A stretch of DNA of 45,506 nucleotides from Dehalococcoidia bacterium (GCA_028822675.1 JAPKDE010000002.1:1-45506), one strand, 5' to 3'; shown: positions 31,587-39,929, counted from the first letter of the stretch. Numbers and translations are program-made. Notes: a model not told the origin generated them from the sequence alone.

Positions 31587-31786
31587 TGAAATAATCCTCC
31601 AGACTGTAGGGGCCGATAAATAACGGCACAAAAATGCCGATACAACGTCCAAATTGGCCTCATTTAGGCACAATTTGAAGTGTATCATAGCGTCTTTGCC
31701 ATCGCCTACGGTAGCCACATATCCGTTGCCGTCTGGCCACGGGGATGCTAGTCTGAGGCTCAAATACCAACACCGGGGAGCGCTGC

Positions 31787-32185
31787 ATGCCCACTCTATG
31801 GGCCCAAACATCAAACTTCCAAAACATATCGGTGGGCGACGACCTTCCGATACTGGTGAAATTCGAGTTCCGCATGCCGATACCTGATGGTGCAGGCGCG
31901 CTGGCCGTTTCGCCAAAAGAAGAGCTGGTCACCACGGAAAAACTGTCCGGCTACGTGAAAGAGCTTTTGCTAAAAGGTTTCCCGGCGACCGGCGTCAACA
32001 ACGATAGCACGACAATAGCAGTTTCAATTCTGACCGACTTCCTACCCGGAGATACCGTCAGCCTCTCGGGCCGGGTGGTTGGCAAGTCTGAAGACGGAGA
32101 TGGGGAGCGGGTGAAGTGCGAGGTAACTGTCGAGTCTGAAAAGGGTGACATTCTAGCCACAAGCCAGGTTATGGTTAGTCTCTAG
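31787..32185 (+). CDS. hot-dog-fold (MaoC-like) protein lacking the catalytic segment
   Basis: A 132-residue protein. The start (NISVGDDLPILVKFEF) and the end (FLPGDTVSLSGRVVGK, then VKCEVTVESEKGDILATSQV) match the first and last strands of MaoC-type hydratase or thioesterase hot-dog domains. The middle, where hydratases carry an Asp and a His in a short ASGDxNPIH-like helix, has no equivalent residues. It may be a non-catalytic or thioesterase-like binding protein. GGGGAG lies 6 bases before the ATG. Its 3' end overlaps the convergent membrane-protein gene by 11 bases. It is divergent from the PIG-L gene. Confidence 0.6.
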   Translation: MPTLWAQTSNFQNISVGDDLPILVKFEFRMPIPDGAGALAVSPKEELVTTEKLSGYVKELLLKGFPATGVNNDSTTIAVSILTDFLPGDTVSLSGRVVGKSEDGDGERVKCEVTVESEKGDILATSQVMVSL

Positions 32186-32597
32186 ACCTGGGAATCCTAG
32201 GCGTTCTTCTGCGCCTACGGGCTGAGGGTCGTGGCCGGAATGTGTCTTCCGGCTCTTCAAGCTCTTGGCTTTCTTGCAGACCAGATGTTTTGTCCAACTC
32301 TGCCATTTGCTTCTTGTAGGCAGCCCACTGCACCTGGGTGACCAAAGTGAGAAGAATCCCGGGTACGTGAAACAGCATAATCGGCTGATATATACCGTCG
32401 TTCAACCATCTGACTCCAAGCACGCCAAGCACGATTATGAACGCCCAAGCCACGCCGCCGAGCATAACGTTTTCGTTCCACGGCGACCGGATGGCCAGTA
32501 GAGACCCCGCCGGCCACATGATAAACATGGGAAGCATGTATTCCGGTCGGTAGTACCAGGGTTTGGGGTAGGAGGGTCCCTGCGGTTCTTCTTGCAT
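32175..32597 (-). CDS. small membrane protein of unknown function
   Basis: A 140-residue protein with a short cytoplasmic start and about three hydrophobic segments (MLPMFIMWPAGSLLAI, VAWAFIIVLGVLGV, IMLFHVPGILLTLVTQV). A charged tail ends in RPSARRRRRTPRIPRSRD. The basic tail could bind membrane phospholipid or nucleic acid. No family was recognised. The ribosome binding site is weak. It probably forms a unit with the 87-residue gene upstream on the same strand. Confidence 0.6.
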   Translation of the reverse strand: MQEEPQGPSYPKPWYYRPEYMLPMFIMWPAGSLLAIRSPWNENVMLGGVAWAFIIVLGVLGVRWLNDGIYQPIMLFHVPGILLTLVTQVQWAAYKKQMAELDKTSGLQESQELEEPEDTFRPRPSARRRRRTPRIPRSRD

Positions 32598-32656
32598 CTT
32601 CGTTAGTGTTTTTAGCGTTTGTGTTTCTAGTTGGTAGTTCTTAGGTGGTTCGGAAT

Positions 32657-32920
32657 CTAGTTGCGGGCCAGCAGCATGTGGAATTCTATAGGTTCTATGG
32701 GTCGCTCTTCTCGGATGCAGGCAACGGCATACTCAATGCCCATACGGGCGAAACCGGTGTATTCCAGGGCGTGATTGCCCATAATAACCAGCGGGAGCTC
32801 TCCGTCCATCTCCACACCCAGTTGGCTGGCATCCTCGTCGTCAATCTGCAACTCAATCTGGCGTCCGGTTAGCCGCTCGATCTTTTCTCTGATTTTGTCC
32901 AGAAATTCGCTGTCTTCCAT
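32657..32920 (-). CDS. small protein of unknown function
   Basis: An 87-residue acidic protein without membrane segments. Its first part is charged and helical (FLDKIREKIERLTGRQIELQ) and its second part is mixed (ELPLVIMGNHALEYTGFA). It contains no recognisable motif. The start ATG is not preceded by a strong ribosome binding site. It has about 180 gene-free bases on its upstream side, before the LysR gene's end, and 59 bases to the membrane protein downstream. The call rests on length, start, and coding-like composition. Confidence 0.5.
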   Translation of the reverse strand: MEDSEFLDKIREKIERLTGRQIELQIDDEDASQLGVEMDGELPLVIMGNHALEYTGFARMGIEYAVACIREERPIEPIEFHMLLARN

Positions 32921-33102
32921 ATGGCTAGTACCCTTTAGTAATTACCCTTTTTACTCTGGCCGGTTAGTCAAATATTCTATGACCGCTGGCTGCTTTCAGG
33001 CGACTGTCACCGTGCCATCGATTCTAGCACCTGTTCACTTAAAAAAGTGGACCGCCGCTAGGCTCAAAGGCCATGGATGTATTCCTGGACTCATACCTAG
33101 CT

Positions 33103-34005
33103 TCAAATACCGACCGCTGCGGACTTAAGGTCCGTAATGAACTCCCAGGTAGCCTCGGACAGATTATTATTCTCCCTGACGGCCACTCCAATTTGTACCG
33201 GAGGGAATATATGACTTAGGTCTAGGACGCCGAACTTGGAGTTGGCGTCCTGATTAGACGCAAATTGATAGGTGATCGTTATAGCCACACCCATTCCGAT
33301 CTCAACGTACCGCCGGACCAACTCACTGTTCTCCATTTCAAGGCTCACCTGCGGCTGTAGTCCTCTTTCACTCATGGCATTTTCGAAATATCTGCGGGTG
33401 TAACTCTCTAGGCTCAATAGAATTAGAGGCCATTTAGCGATGGTTTCTAGGCTAATAGTCGGGTTATCTAATATCGGATGCCCGATGGGTGCCATCAGAT
33501 GGAATGGCGCATCGAAAAGGTGGACAAACGAGATACCCCTAATTTCTTCGTCAGGGGCATGAACAACCACCATATCGACCTCACCGGCTTCAAGTGCGTT
33601 CATCAAAACTTGGTATGGTCTGGCTACCACTTTCACTTGAGCGTCCGGATATCGCATTCGATAATCTTGTAGCGCTGACGGGAGATAGTGGAGCGCAAGA
33701 TCTGGATATGAGCCAATACTGAAAGACCCCAACTGGCCTGACCCGCTCATCTGATCGTTCAACGCTGTAAGCCCACTTTCCACCGATGACACCAGAGGGC
33801 GGGCTAGTTCAAACAGCTTTTGGCCCTGTTGAGTGAGTTTTATTGGCCGCCGGTTCCTATCAAACAGATTTGCGCCAATATCGCGTTCCAATTTTTGAAG
33901 ATGCGCGGTCACCGTCGGCTGGCCCAGATCCAGTAACCGGGCCGCTTGAGATACGCTGCTCAAACGAGCGGTATGATAAAAACTTATCAGTTCACGAATA
34001 TCCAA
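33103..34005 (-). CDS. LysR family transcriptional regulator, CysB-like position
   Basis: A 300-residue LysR-type regulator. The N-terminal winged helix-turn-helix reads SVSQAARLLDLGQPTVTAHL, then KLERDIGANLFDR. It is followed by a two-lobe effector domain (about 90-295). It is divergent from the thiol dioxygenase gene and next to rhodanese and sulfite-oxidase-like genes. I therefore infer that it controls the sulfur island and senses a sulfur metabolite, as CysB-type LysR proteins do. A perfect inverted repeat in the intergenic region (34097-34136) is a plausible binding site. The effector is unknown. Confidence 0.9.
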   Translation of the reverse strand: MDIRELISFYHTARLSSVSQAARLLDLGQPTVTAHLQKLERDIGANLFDRNRRPIKLTQQGQKLFELARPLVSSVESGLTALNDQMSGSGQLGSFSIGSYPDLALHYLPSALQDYRMRYPDAQVKVVARPYQVLMNALEAGEVDMVVVHAPDEEIRGISFVHLFDAPFHLMAPIGHPILDNPTISLETIAKWPLILLSLESYTRRYFENAMSERGLQPQVSLEMENSELVRRYVEIGMGVAITITYQFASNQDANSKFGVLDLSHIFPPVQIGVAVRENNNLSEATWEFITDLKSAAVGI

Positions 34006-34096
34006 GCAGACACCTCTCGCCTAATTACAGTTACGCAATCTAGCCCGGTCTACTCTCACGTTGCACATTGTTTTGCGTATCTTCGTGAGTGCCAAG

Positions 34097-34136
34097 TTTA
34101 ATGCATAGTATCATTTTATGGATACTATGCATTAAA
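34097..34136. promoter_or_regulatory. perfect 16-bp inverted repeat, candidate LysR operator
   Basis: TTTAATGCATAGTATC (34097-34112) is exactly complementary to GATACTATGCATTAAA (34121-34136) with an 8-base spacer. It lies between the LysR and dioxygenase start codons, immediately upstream of the candidate dioxygenase -35 box, the classical position of a LysR activation site. A hairpin role is less likely because no gene ends there. Confidence 0.65.
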
Positions 34137-34145
34137 TGTGCGTGG

Positions 34146-34175
34146 TTGACGGTAGCTTAACCCTACAATCATAAT
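34146..34175 (+). promoter_or_regulatory. candidate promoter of the sulfur island
   Basis: TTGACG (34146-34151) and CATAAT (34170-34175) are separated by 18 bases. The promoter lies 10 bases downstream of the inverted repeat and about 87 bases before the dioxygenase ATG. Confidence 0.5.
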
Positions 34176-34261
34176 TCACCTTAATTATCGTCAGATTTCA
34201 TACTGGACCAGGTTCTCTAGATTTTTAGGTTTACGATTTCACGGGGGAAGGAATTATCACC

Positions 34262-34846
34262 ATGACCATAGTCAAGTATTCCCTGGAAGATTTCACCCAC
34301 GACATGGAAGATCTGCTGAAGAGTCAGCCTGGCAACCAGCAGATATTTGACAAGGGTTCGACTTGGCTGGAACGACTGATCAGCAACCCTGACTCCATCC
34401 CCATGGAATTCAGGACCCCCCTGGGCTCAGGCCCCCGCCCCAACCACGCATCCCGCATGCTCTACCAGGGAGAGAGTGGCTTACAGGTCACCGCAGTTGT
34501 CTGGGGATCCGGTGACCACCTTGGCCCCCACGACCACCGCACATGGGGCATGATTGGCATCCTGGAAAACGCCCTCACGGAAACCAGGTACCGCCGCATC
34601 GATGACCATGACGTAGACGGTTTTGCCAAGCTTGAAAAAGACCGGGCCGCCACCGTCCAACCAGGCGAAATCACCCTGCTAGTCCCCGACGAAGACGAGA
34701 TTCACCAGATGGACAACCACACCGACAAATCAACCGTGGAGATCCACGTTTACGGCAACGACCTACGAAGCATCGACCGGAACGCCTTCAATCTAGAGAC
34801 CGGCAAGATCACCACTTTCCGCACGAGCAGATGGGACAACTGTTAA
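34262..34846 (+). CDS. thiol dioxygenase, cysteine/3-mercaptopropionate dioxygenase family
   Basis: A 194-residue cupin that uses Fe(II) and O2 to oxidise a thiol to a sulfinate (or a persulfide to sulfite). The iron ligands fit H90 and H92 (GPHDHRTWGMIGIL) and H148 (DEDEIHQM). The following IHVYGNDL supplies the family Tyr at about Y164. PHDHxTWGMIG and the HVYG motif are typical of the mercaptopropionate-type branch. GGGGGAAGG lies upstream of the ATG. It is the first plus-strand gene of the sulfur island and is divergent from the LysR gene. Its natural thiol cannot be named from sequence. Confidence 0.85.
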   Translation: MTIVKYSLEDFTHDMEDLLKSQPGNQQIFDKGSTWLERLISNPDSIPMEFRTPLGSGPRPNHASRMLYQGESGLQVTAVVWGSGDHLGPHDHRTWGMIGILENALTETRYRRIDDHDVDGFAKLEKDRAATVQPGEITLLVPDEDEIHQMDNHTDKSTVEIHVYGNDLRSIDRNAFNLETGKITTFRTSRWDNC

Positions 34847-34989
34847 TAGATATTTAATACGGAAATCCCCGGCGTAAATCCCTGGCGGAGGTCTTTGGGC
34901 GGAAGGCTTTGTGAGACGTGAGCCGAGCTGAATTGTTGGTGTCTCGTCTAGATTGGTTTAGTAACCATATAACCGAGGAGAAAACTTAG

Positions 34990-36567
34990 TTGGCCCAAAA
35001 GATTGCCTCAAACGACCTCAAATACCTAATGGAAGGAAAATCTCCCTTCGCGCTGATTGATGTCCGCGAGTCGGGCGAGTACAACGCCACCCACATCCCC
35101 GGTGCCGCACTGATTCCCAGACGGCGCATCGAATTCATCATTGAAAGTTCCGTGCCTCACAAGGGCACCCAAATAGTGATCTGCGACGACGATGGCCGCC
35201 GCGGCGCGCTTGCCGCAGCAACACTGGACAACCTGGGCTACACTAACGTCCATTATCTGGAGGGCGGCACCAACCGCTGGGCCAGCAATGATCTCCCCAC
35301 CGAATGGGGCGTAAACGTCCCCACCAAGGACTTTGGCGAGATGCTGGAAGTGGTCCACCACGTGCCTGAAATTACCGCTGATGACCTACACCAGCGCATT
35401 GAAAACGGCGAAAAGCTGGTCATTTTAGACACCCGCACCCCTGAGGAATACAACAACTTCTGCATCCCCGGCGGGCGCTCCATGCCCGGCGGTGAGCTGG
35501 CCCTCAGGATCACCGATATCAAGAACCAAATCGATGATGACACAACCGTGGTCATCAACTGCGCCGGGCGCACCCGCAGCATCATGGGCACCCGCGTGCT
35601 GCAGCGCATGGGCATCAACGCCGTTGGCCTGAAGAATGGAACCTCCGGCTGGCTGTTGGCCGGCTACGAACTTGAATACGGCGGAGACCGCCTGACTTTG
35701 CCCGAAGTCTCCGATGAGAGCCAAGCCGCGGCTGAAGAATACGCCGCCCGGTTGGCCAGCGAAGACGGCGTTGGCTACCTGGACATTCCCGCTCTGCAAG
35801 AAATGCTGGCCAAGCAAGAGAAAGAATCGGTCTACCTGATTGATGTCCGCACTGAAGACGAATACAAAGCTGGTCACATTCCCGGCTTCCGCTGGTTCCC
35901 CGGTGGACAGGCCGTACAGCGCTCTGACGATGTGGCCGTGGTCAAGAACGCCATCTACATCTTCTGTTGTGACGGCAAGGCGAGGGCCACCATCACAGCC
36001 TCGCTCTATCGCCAGCTTGGGCATGAGAATGTCTTTGCCGTAGACGGCGGCTCCATTGCCTGGGAGAGTGCCGGACAAACCATGGAATCGGGGTTCCCAA
36101 TCAGTACGTTGGCCGGCATAGACGCGGCTAACGCGACCGTAAAAAAAGTCTCACCCCAAGAACTGAGCGACAACCAGCCAGACTTGGTTCTGTTTGTTGA
36201 TACAAGTGAAGACTTCTCCAAGGGGCACACTCCGGGCGCAAAATGGATCACTCGCAGTTGGCTTGAGGTTGAAGTCATTGAAGCAGCCCCATCCAAAGAC
36301 ATGTCTATCACCGTAAGTTGCAGAGACGGACGTGGCGCAACTCTGGCCGGTGCCACGCTGCAGAGCATGGGATATACCAATGTCACCGCGCTGGACGGCG
36401 GCATGGCTGCCTGGAGAAAGGCTGGACTGCCGGTGGAAGAGGGCCTGACCGGAATCATCCGCCCGCCCTCAGACATCAACTACCTGGGCGTTTCCCGCAG
36501 CTACGGAGAAATGATGAATTACCTGCGGTGGGAAACCGCCCTGGGCGAAAAATACGCCGCTGATTAA
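34990..36567 (+). CDS. four-domain rhodanese (sulfurtransferase)
   Basis: A 525-residue protein built of four rhodanese domains in series (about 1-105, 125-230, 262-365 and 385-480). Each keeps a cysteine at its active-site loop: C65 (VICDDDGRRGAL), C191 (NCAGRTRS), C326 or C327 (FCCDGKARA) and C444 (SCRDGRGA). Rhodaneses carry sulfane sulfur as cysteine persulfide. A tail (RPPSDINYLGVSRSYGEMM) follows. The start is TTG, with GAGGAG about 9 bases before. It sits between the thiol dioxygenase and the molybdoenzymes, so it may relay sulfur between them. Two-domain forms are common; four catalytic-looking domains are unusual. Confidence 0.9.
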   Translation: MAQKIASNDLKYLMEGKSPFALIDVRESGEYNATHIPGAALIPRRRIEFIIESSVPHKGTQIVICDDDGRRGALAAATLDNLGYTNVHYLEGGTNRWASNDLPTEWGVNVPTKDFGEMLEVVHHVPEITADDLHQRIENGEKLVILDTRTPEEYNNFCIPGGRSMPGGELALRITDIKNQIDDDTTVVINCAGRTRSIMGTRVLQRMGINAVGLKNGTSGWLLAGYELEYGGDRLTLPEVSDESQAAAEEYAARLASEDGVGYLDIPALQEMLAKQEKESVYLIDVRTEDEYKAGHIPGFRWFPGGQAVQRSDDVAVVKNAIYIFCCDGKARATITASLYRQLGHENVFAVDGGSIAWESAGQTMESGFPISTLAGIDAANATVKKVSPQELSDNQPDLVLFVDTSEDFSKGHTPGAKWITRSWLEVEVIEAAPSKDMSITVSCRDGRGATLAGATLQSMGYTNVTALDGGMAAWRKAGLPVEEGLTGIIRPPSDINYLGVSRSYGEMMNYLRWETALGEKYAAD

Positions 36568-36640
36568 TCACGGCAATTCATAACGGAGCACACGGCAACA
36601 AGACCCTAAGTCACCCAACTAAAACCTGAGGAGAGATTCT

Positions 36641-37837
36641 ATGTCGACGACACGACAAGATGGTGTGGTTCCTGACTTTCTAAGAATGGACGAGGCGATC
36701 GGCTCAGACCCGGCCAATGCCGACAAGACCGGCAACTGGCACGGCTGGCCCACTAAAGATTTGAACCCGGTCACTCTCATGGATGACGAGGGCCGCACGG
36801 TGCGTATCCGCACCCCCGTGATGGACCTAGAAGGACTCATCACACCCACAGACCTTCATTACACAGTGCAGCACTTTGCCGTTCCCCCCGTGGTCGAGAC
36901 GGACAAGTGGGAGCTAAAAGTTCACGGCGAGGTCAAAAACGAACTCACCCTGAACTTTGACCAACTGCGCCGTTTCCCCGGTCGCACAGTACGCACGGTT
37001 ATGGAGTGCTCCGGCAGCGACGCCACCTTCTTTGAGTATTTCAAGGGCGAAGGCCCCAAGCCCTCCCGCACCCAAGAGTGCATGATTCTCAGCGCCAGCG
37101 AATGGACCGGTGTGCCTTTGGCCGCCGTCTTGAATGCCGCGGGGTTGTCTGACAAATCCCTTTACGTTCGCGCGGTAGGCAATGATGACGGCGTTCCAGC
37201 TTCCGCCGCCGAGGGCACCAAACCCTTCTATTACGACAAGGGCCTGCCCATACACAAAGCGCTTCATCCTGACACACTCTTGGCCTACGCGCAGAACGGG
37301 CAACTCCTAGAGCACCTCCACGGCGCGCCGGTCCGACTCTTGGTGCCTGGCTGGTCCGGCAACTGGTCGGTAAAATGGATCACCGATCTTGAGATCACAG
37401 AAAAGATGCCCGAGTGCTGGTACCACTACGAGTTCTACTACTACGGCAACGGTGTAGATGACCCCAACAAAGAACTCATCACTACCCTGGGCGTCAAGTC
37501 CATCATCACCCAGCCAAACGACGATGTGGAAAAGATGACCAAAGGCGTCCAGATGATTCGGGGCTATGCCTGGAGCGGCGCTGGCGCGATATCAGAGGTC
37601 GATGTGAGCACCGATGGTGGCGAGACGTGGAATTCCGCGCATATAGAGGCCCCTCGCCACGACCAGTTCATGTGGGTCCGGTGGTCATACCAGTGGAATG
37701 CAGACAAGTCGGGCGACTACACCTTGATGGCCCGCGCCGCCGATGACGTGGGCCGAGTACAGTCTCGCGTGCCTCGCTACAACAACATGCGCAAGAATTT
37801 CAGCGCCATAGTCGGATATCCAATCACAGTTGAATAG
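36641..37837 (+). CDS. sulfite-oxidase-fold molybdenum oxidoreductase (first copy)
   Basis: A 398-residue protein with the sulfite oxidase architecture: a molybdopterin domain (about 75-270) and a Mo-co dimerisation domain (about 280-398). The molybdenum cysteine is C123 in MECSGSDATFF. HGAPVRLLVPGW and GNWSVKWI follow, and the C-terminal EVDVSTDGGETWNSA is characteristic. There is no Tat or Sec signal, so it should be cytoplasmic and may need a soluble electron acceptor. GAGGAG lies 8-10 bases before the ATG. It probably oxidises sulfite formed by upstream steps; this is inferred from context. The tail of the gene has two extra copies downstream (37814-37926). Confidence 0.9.
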   Translation: MSTTRQDGVVPDFLRMDEAIGSDPANADKTGNWHGWPTKDLNPVTLMDDEGRTVRIRTPVMDLEGLITPTDLHYTVQHFAVPPVVETDKWELKVHGEVKNELTLNFDQLRRFPGRTVRTVMECSGSDATFFEYFKGEGPKPSRTQECMILSASEWTGVPLAAVLNAAGLSDKSLYVRAVGNDDGVPASAAEGTKPFYYDKGLPIHKALHPDTLLAYAQNGQLLEHLHGAPVRLLVPGWSGNWSVKWITDLEITEKMPECWYHYEFYYYGNGVDDPNKELITTLGVKSIITQPNDDVEKMTKGVQMIRGYAWSGAGAISEVDVSTDGGETWNSAHIEAPRHDQFMWVRWSYQWNADKSGDYTLMARAADDVGRVQSRVPRYNNMRKNFSAIVGYPITVE

Positions 37838-37926
37838 CAAGATCGCATTTAAGACAAAAGGTTACCCTGTCACTGTCGAGTAGCACGAACACTTAAAATA
37901 ACGGGTATCCTGTCACGGTTGAATAG
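37814..37926 (+). repeat. triplicated 3' end of the first molybdoenzyme gene
   Basis: Three segments, 37814-37837 (the gene's own end), 37860-37883 and 37903-37926, each read G-Y-P-(I/V)-T-V-E-stop in the forward direction. The steps are 46 and 43 bases, and the spacers are also related (CATTTAAGA, CACTTAAAA). Between copies nearly all differences are in third codon positions (GGA/GGT/GGG, ACA/ACT/ACG, GTT/GTC/GTT), with one Ile-Val change. The pattern fits tails of genuine gene copies kept under protein-level selection before the bodies were lost. Confidence 0.7.
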
Positions 37927-37959
37927 CAATACACGTGATAGAAAATCCAGGAGTAGAAC

Positions 37960-38310
37960 ATGCCAATAATTGACCACGCAGATGTGCGTCTCGCACCTAC
38001 TACCGAGCGGTTGCGAGAGCGCTATCTGGTATCTAAAGACCAAGGTGCGGTATCATTGACCGTGAAAGAAGTGGAGATTTCTCCCGGCTGGGAAGGGCGC
38101 TTGCACACCCACTCGGTGGATGTCTCGATTCAAATATTATCCGGCGCCATTCAGGTGATTCTTGGCGACGACGTTAAAACGGTGCGCGCCGGCACTACTC
38201 TCCTGGTTCCACCAGGACTGCCGCACAAGCTCATACATCATCTCTGGACTCCGGCATTGGTGTTAATCACCTACCCATCGTCCGAGTTGGAGACCGAGCA
38301 CTTGGAATAG
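37960..38310 (+). CDS. small cupin protein in the sulfur island
   Basis: A 116-residue cupin. Motif 1 gives H49 and H51 (GRLHTHSVDVSIQIL) with aspartate at the place of the usual glutamate, and motif 2 is RAGTTLLVPPGLPHKL with H89. The metal site is therefore largely complete. AGGAG lies 8 bases before the ATG. It sits between the two molybdoenzyme genes in the same direction. Likely roles are a further oxygenase or a ligand-binding accessory; it is too short and generic to name. It is not closely similar to the thiol dioxygenase upstream. Confidence 0.75.
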   Translation: MPIIDHADVRLAPTTERLRERYLVSKDQGAVSLTVKEVEISPGWEGRLHTHSVDVSIQILSGAIQVILGDDVKTVRAGTTLLVPPGLPHKLIHHLWTPALVLITYPSSELETEHLE

Positions 38311-38402
38311 AGATTCCAGAGTCTAAGAAATCCAAGGCCTCGGCCTAATCAAGCTAAAAAATACGGTTTAAAAACACCGCAACATTTTGAGGAGGAGCCC
38401 AT

Positions 38403-39512
38403 ATGGCCCTGCCACAGATTGGCACCAAAGCAGAACCGCAGATCATTCCCACAAACGCTGGCCTTCGCACGTGGGCCGTGCCGCCGCAGGGTCTGCAGGA
38501 GAACATCGTCCCCAATGACCTGTTCTACATTCGTAACCACTGGAAGGACTCCCCGAAAATAGACATCAATACCTTCCAATTGAAGATAGATGGCGAGGTT
38601 GAACGGACTATTTCTTTGTCTTTTGAAGACCTCAAAAAGTTGCCCCAAAAGCGCTTCCAGGTAACCTTTGAGTGTTGCGGCAACAGCCCAGTGCCTGAGT
38701 ATTACACCAAGGCCTTGCGCATCAGTTCCGTCATGGAGCAGATTAAGGGTCATGGCATCATGGGCAACGCTGAGTGGGCCGGTGTCTCACTGAAAGACGT
38801 GTTGGAACTGGCCGGAGTAAAGAGCTCGGCCGTTGAAGTGATGTTTGAAGGTGCCGACCACGGCGCCGACGAAGTAGTGGGCGACCCATCTGAGGTCACC
38901 TACGAGCGCAGCCTACCCATGGAAAAGGCCTTGCACGAAGACACGATTCTAGCCTATGAAATGAACGGCGAGCCGCTACCCATCGACCACGGTTATCCGC
39001 TGCGTCTCTTAGTTTCAGGCTGGTATGGCATGAACTCCGTCAAATGGCTGGTAGGCATACACCTACTGGACCACAAGTTTGAAGGGTTCTACATGACCCA
39101 GCGCTACATGACCATGAACGAGCCGGGCAACCCTGAGCCTTACCGCTACTACGGCAAGTTGCAGGTCAAGTCCATCATCACCAACCCCGTACCCGGGGAG
39201 ATCATCCCTGCCAGTGGCTACACTCTGGCTGGCGCAGCCTGGTCAGGTGAAGAGGATGTCGAGAAAGTAGAGATCAGCACCGACGGCGGTGAGACCTGGG
39301 GCCCGGTGGACACCCTTCACCCGCGCACCGCGTACTCCTGGTACCGCTGGGAGCACAACTGGACACCGCCCGCCGCAGGCAAGTACACCATCATGTCTCG
39401 GGCGACCAACGTTGATGGCGTCACCCAGCCCATGGAGTTCCCGAACCCTTGGGATGGACGCGGCTACGGAAACAACATGGTGTTCCCGTATGATGTAGAA
39501 GTACGCGGGTAG
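38403..39512 (+). CDS. sulfite-oxidase-fold molybdenum oxidoreductase (second copy)
   Basis: A 369-residue paralogue with the same two domains. The molybdenum cysteine fits C91 in FECCGNSPVPEYY, a doubled cysteine (C91-C92) inside the usual ECxGN motif. GYPLRLLVSGWYGMNSVKWL matches the pterin-binding part, and EVEKVEISTDGGETWGPV-like sequence marks the dimer domain. There is no signal peptide. GAGGAGG lies 8 bases before the ATG. It lacks the longer N-terminal extension of the first copy. Two unlike copies in one unit suggest two substrates or two subunits of one complex; the sequence does not decide. Confidence 0.9.
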   Translation: MALPQIGTKAEPQIIPTNAGLRTWAVPPQGLQENIVPNDLFYIRNHWKDSPKIDINTFQLKIDGEVERTISLSFEDLKKLPQKRFQVTFECCGNSPVPEYYTKALRISSVMEQIKGHGIMGNAEWAGVSLKDVLELAGVKSSAVEVMFEGADHGADEVVGDPSEVTYERSLPMEKALHEDTILAYEMNGEPLPIDHGYPLRLLVSGWYGMNSVKWLVGIHLLDHKFEGFYMTQRYMTMNEPGNPEPYRYYGKLQVKSIITNPVPGEIIPASGYTLAGAAWSGEEDVEKVEISTDGGETWGPVDTLHPRTAYSWYRWEHNWTPPAAGKYTIMSRATNVDGVTQPMEFPNPWDGRGYGNNMVFPYDVEVRG

Positions 39513-39557
39513 AGGTTCGAGCCTAGACCCGAAAAGGTCTAATATAGAGTCAATAGT

Positions 39558-39839
39558 TTGATTGTAGCGAAACGAGTTCCCGTCCCGCTGGTATTCTCAC
39601 TGGTACTAGCGCTAGTCCTGGCCCTAATAATTTTCTTTGGGGCCTGGGCGGTGTCGGCTGATGTGGGGACCCAGCGGACCTTGGCCTTTGGCATACCAGG
39701 CACTACGGCAACGCTGAGCGGAACCACGGTGGACGGGACGGATAATGGTGCCTATCAAACCGACCAGATAGGCGGCCACGAACTGGCTGGCGACACCTGG
39801 TGGGGCAACGCTTTCCTATCGGCCTGCCCGCTGCATTAA
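39558..39839 (+). CDS. small secreted or membrane-anchored protein, possibly degraded
   Basis: A 93-residue frame starting at TTG. An uncleaved-looking or signal-type hydrophobic segment (VFSLVLALVLALIIFFGAW) follows KR, then a Ser/Thr/Gly-rich part and the end FLSACPLH. A sulfite dehydrogenase partner at this position would be a cytochrome c, but only a single C-x2-H-like end (CPLH) is present, not CxxCH. It may be a truncated cytochrome-like partner or an unrelated envelope protein. There is no clear ribosome binding site. The call is weak. Confidence 0.35.
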   Translation: MIVAKRVPVPLVFSLVLALVLALIIFFGAWAVSADVGTQRTLAFGIPGTTATLSGTTVDGTDNGAYQTDQIGGHELAGDTWWGNAFLSACPLH

Positions 39840-39895
39840 CCTGCTGCACTGAATAGAAATAGGCAAAAATATACAATATACAACGAGGACCCAGA

Positions 39896-39929
39896 GAAAC
39901 CGGGCCGTTTAACCAATAGGCCCGGTTTC
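39896..39929 (+). terminator. GC-rich hairpin before the MFS gene
   Basis: GAAACCGGGCC (39896-39906) pairs with GGCCCGGTTTC (39919-39929), 11 bp. The sequence after it (CCTTGA) is not a T-run, so it may be a Rho-independent-like hairpin of low efficiency or an RNA-stability element at the end of the sulfur unit. Confidence 0.45.

Noticed and set aside
35425..36078. 217-codon open frame on the minus strand
   Set aside because: Antisense to the four-domain rhodanese gene, whose motifs are unmistakable; low-complexity composition.
37814..37926. Simple tandem repeat or regulatory iterons
   Set aside because: The differences between units lie mostly in third codon positions of one reading frame, which favours gene tails over binding sites.
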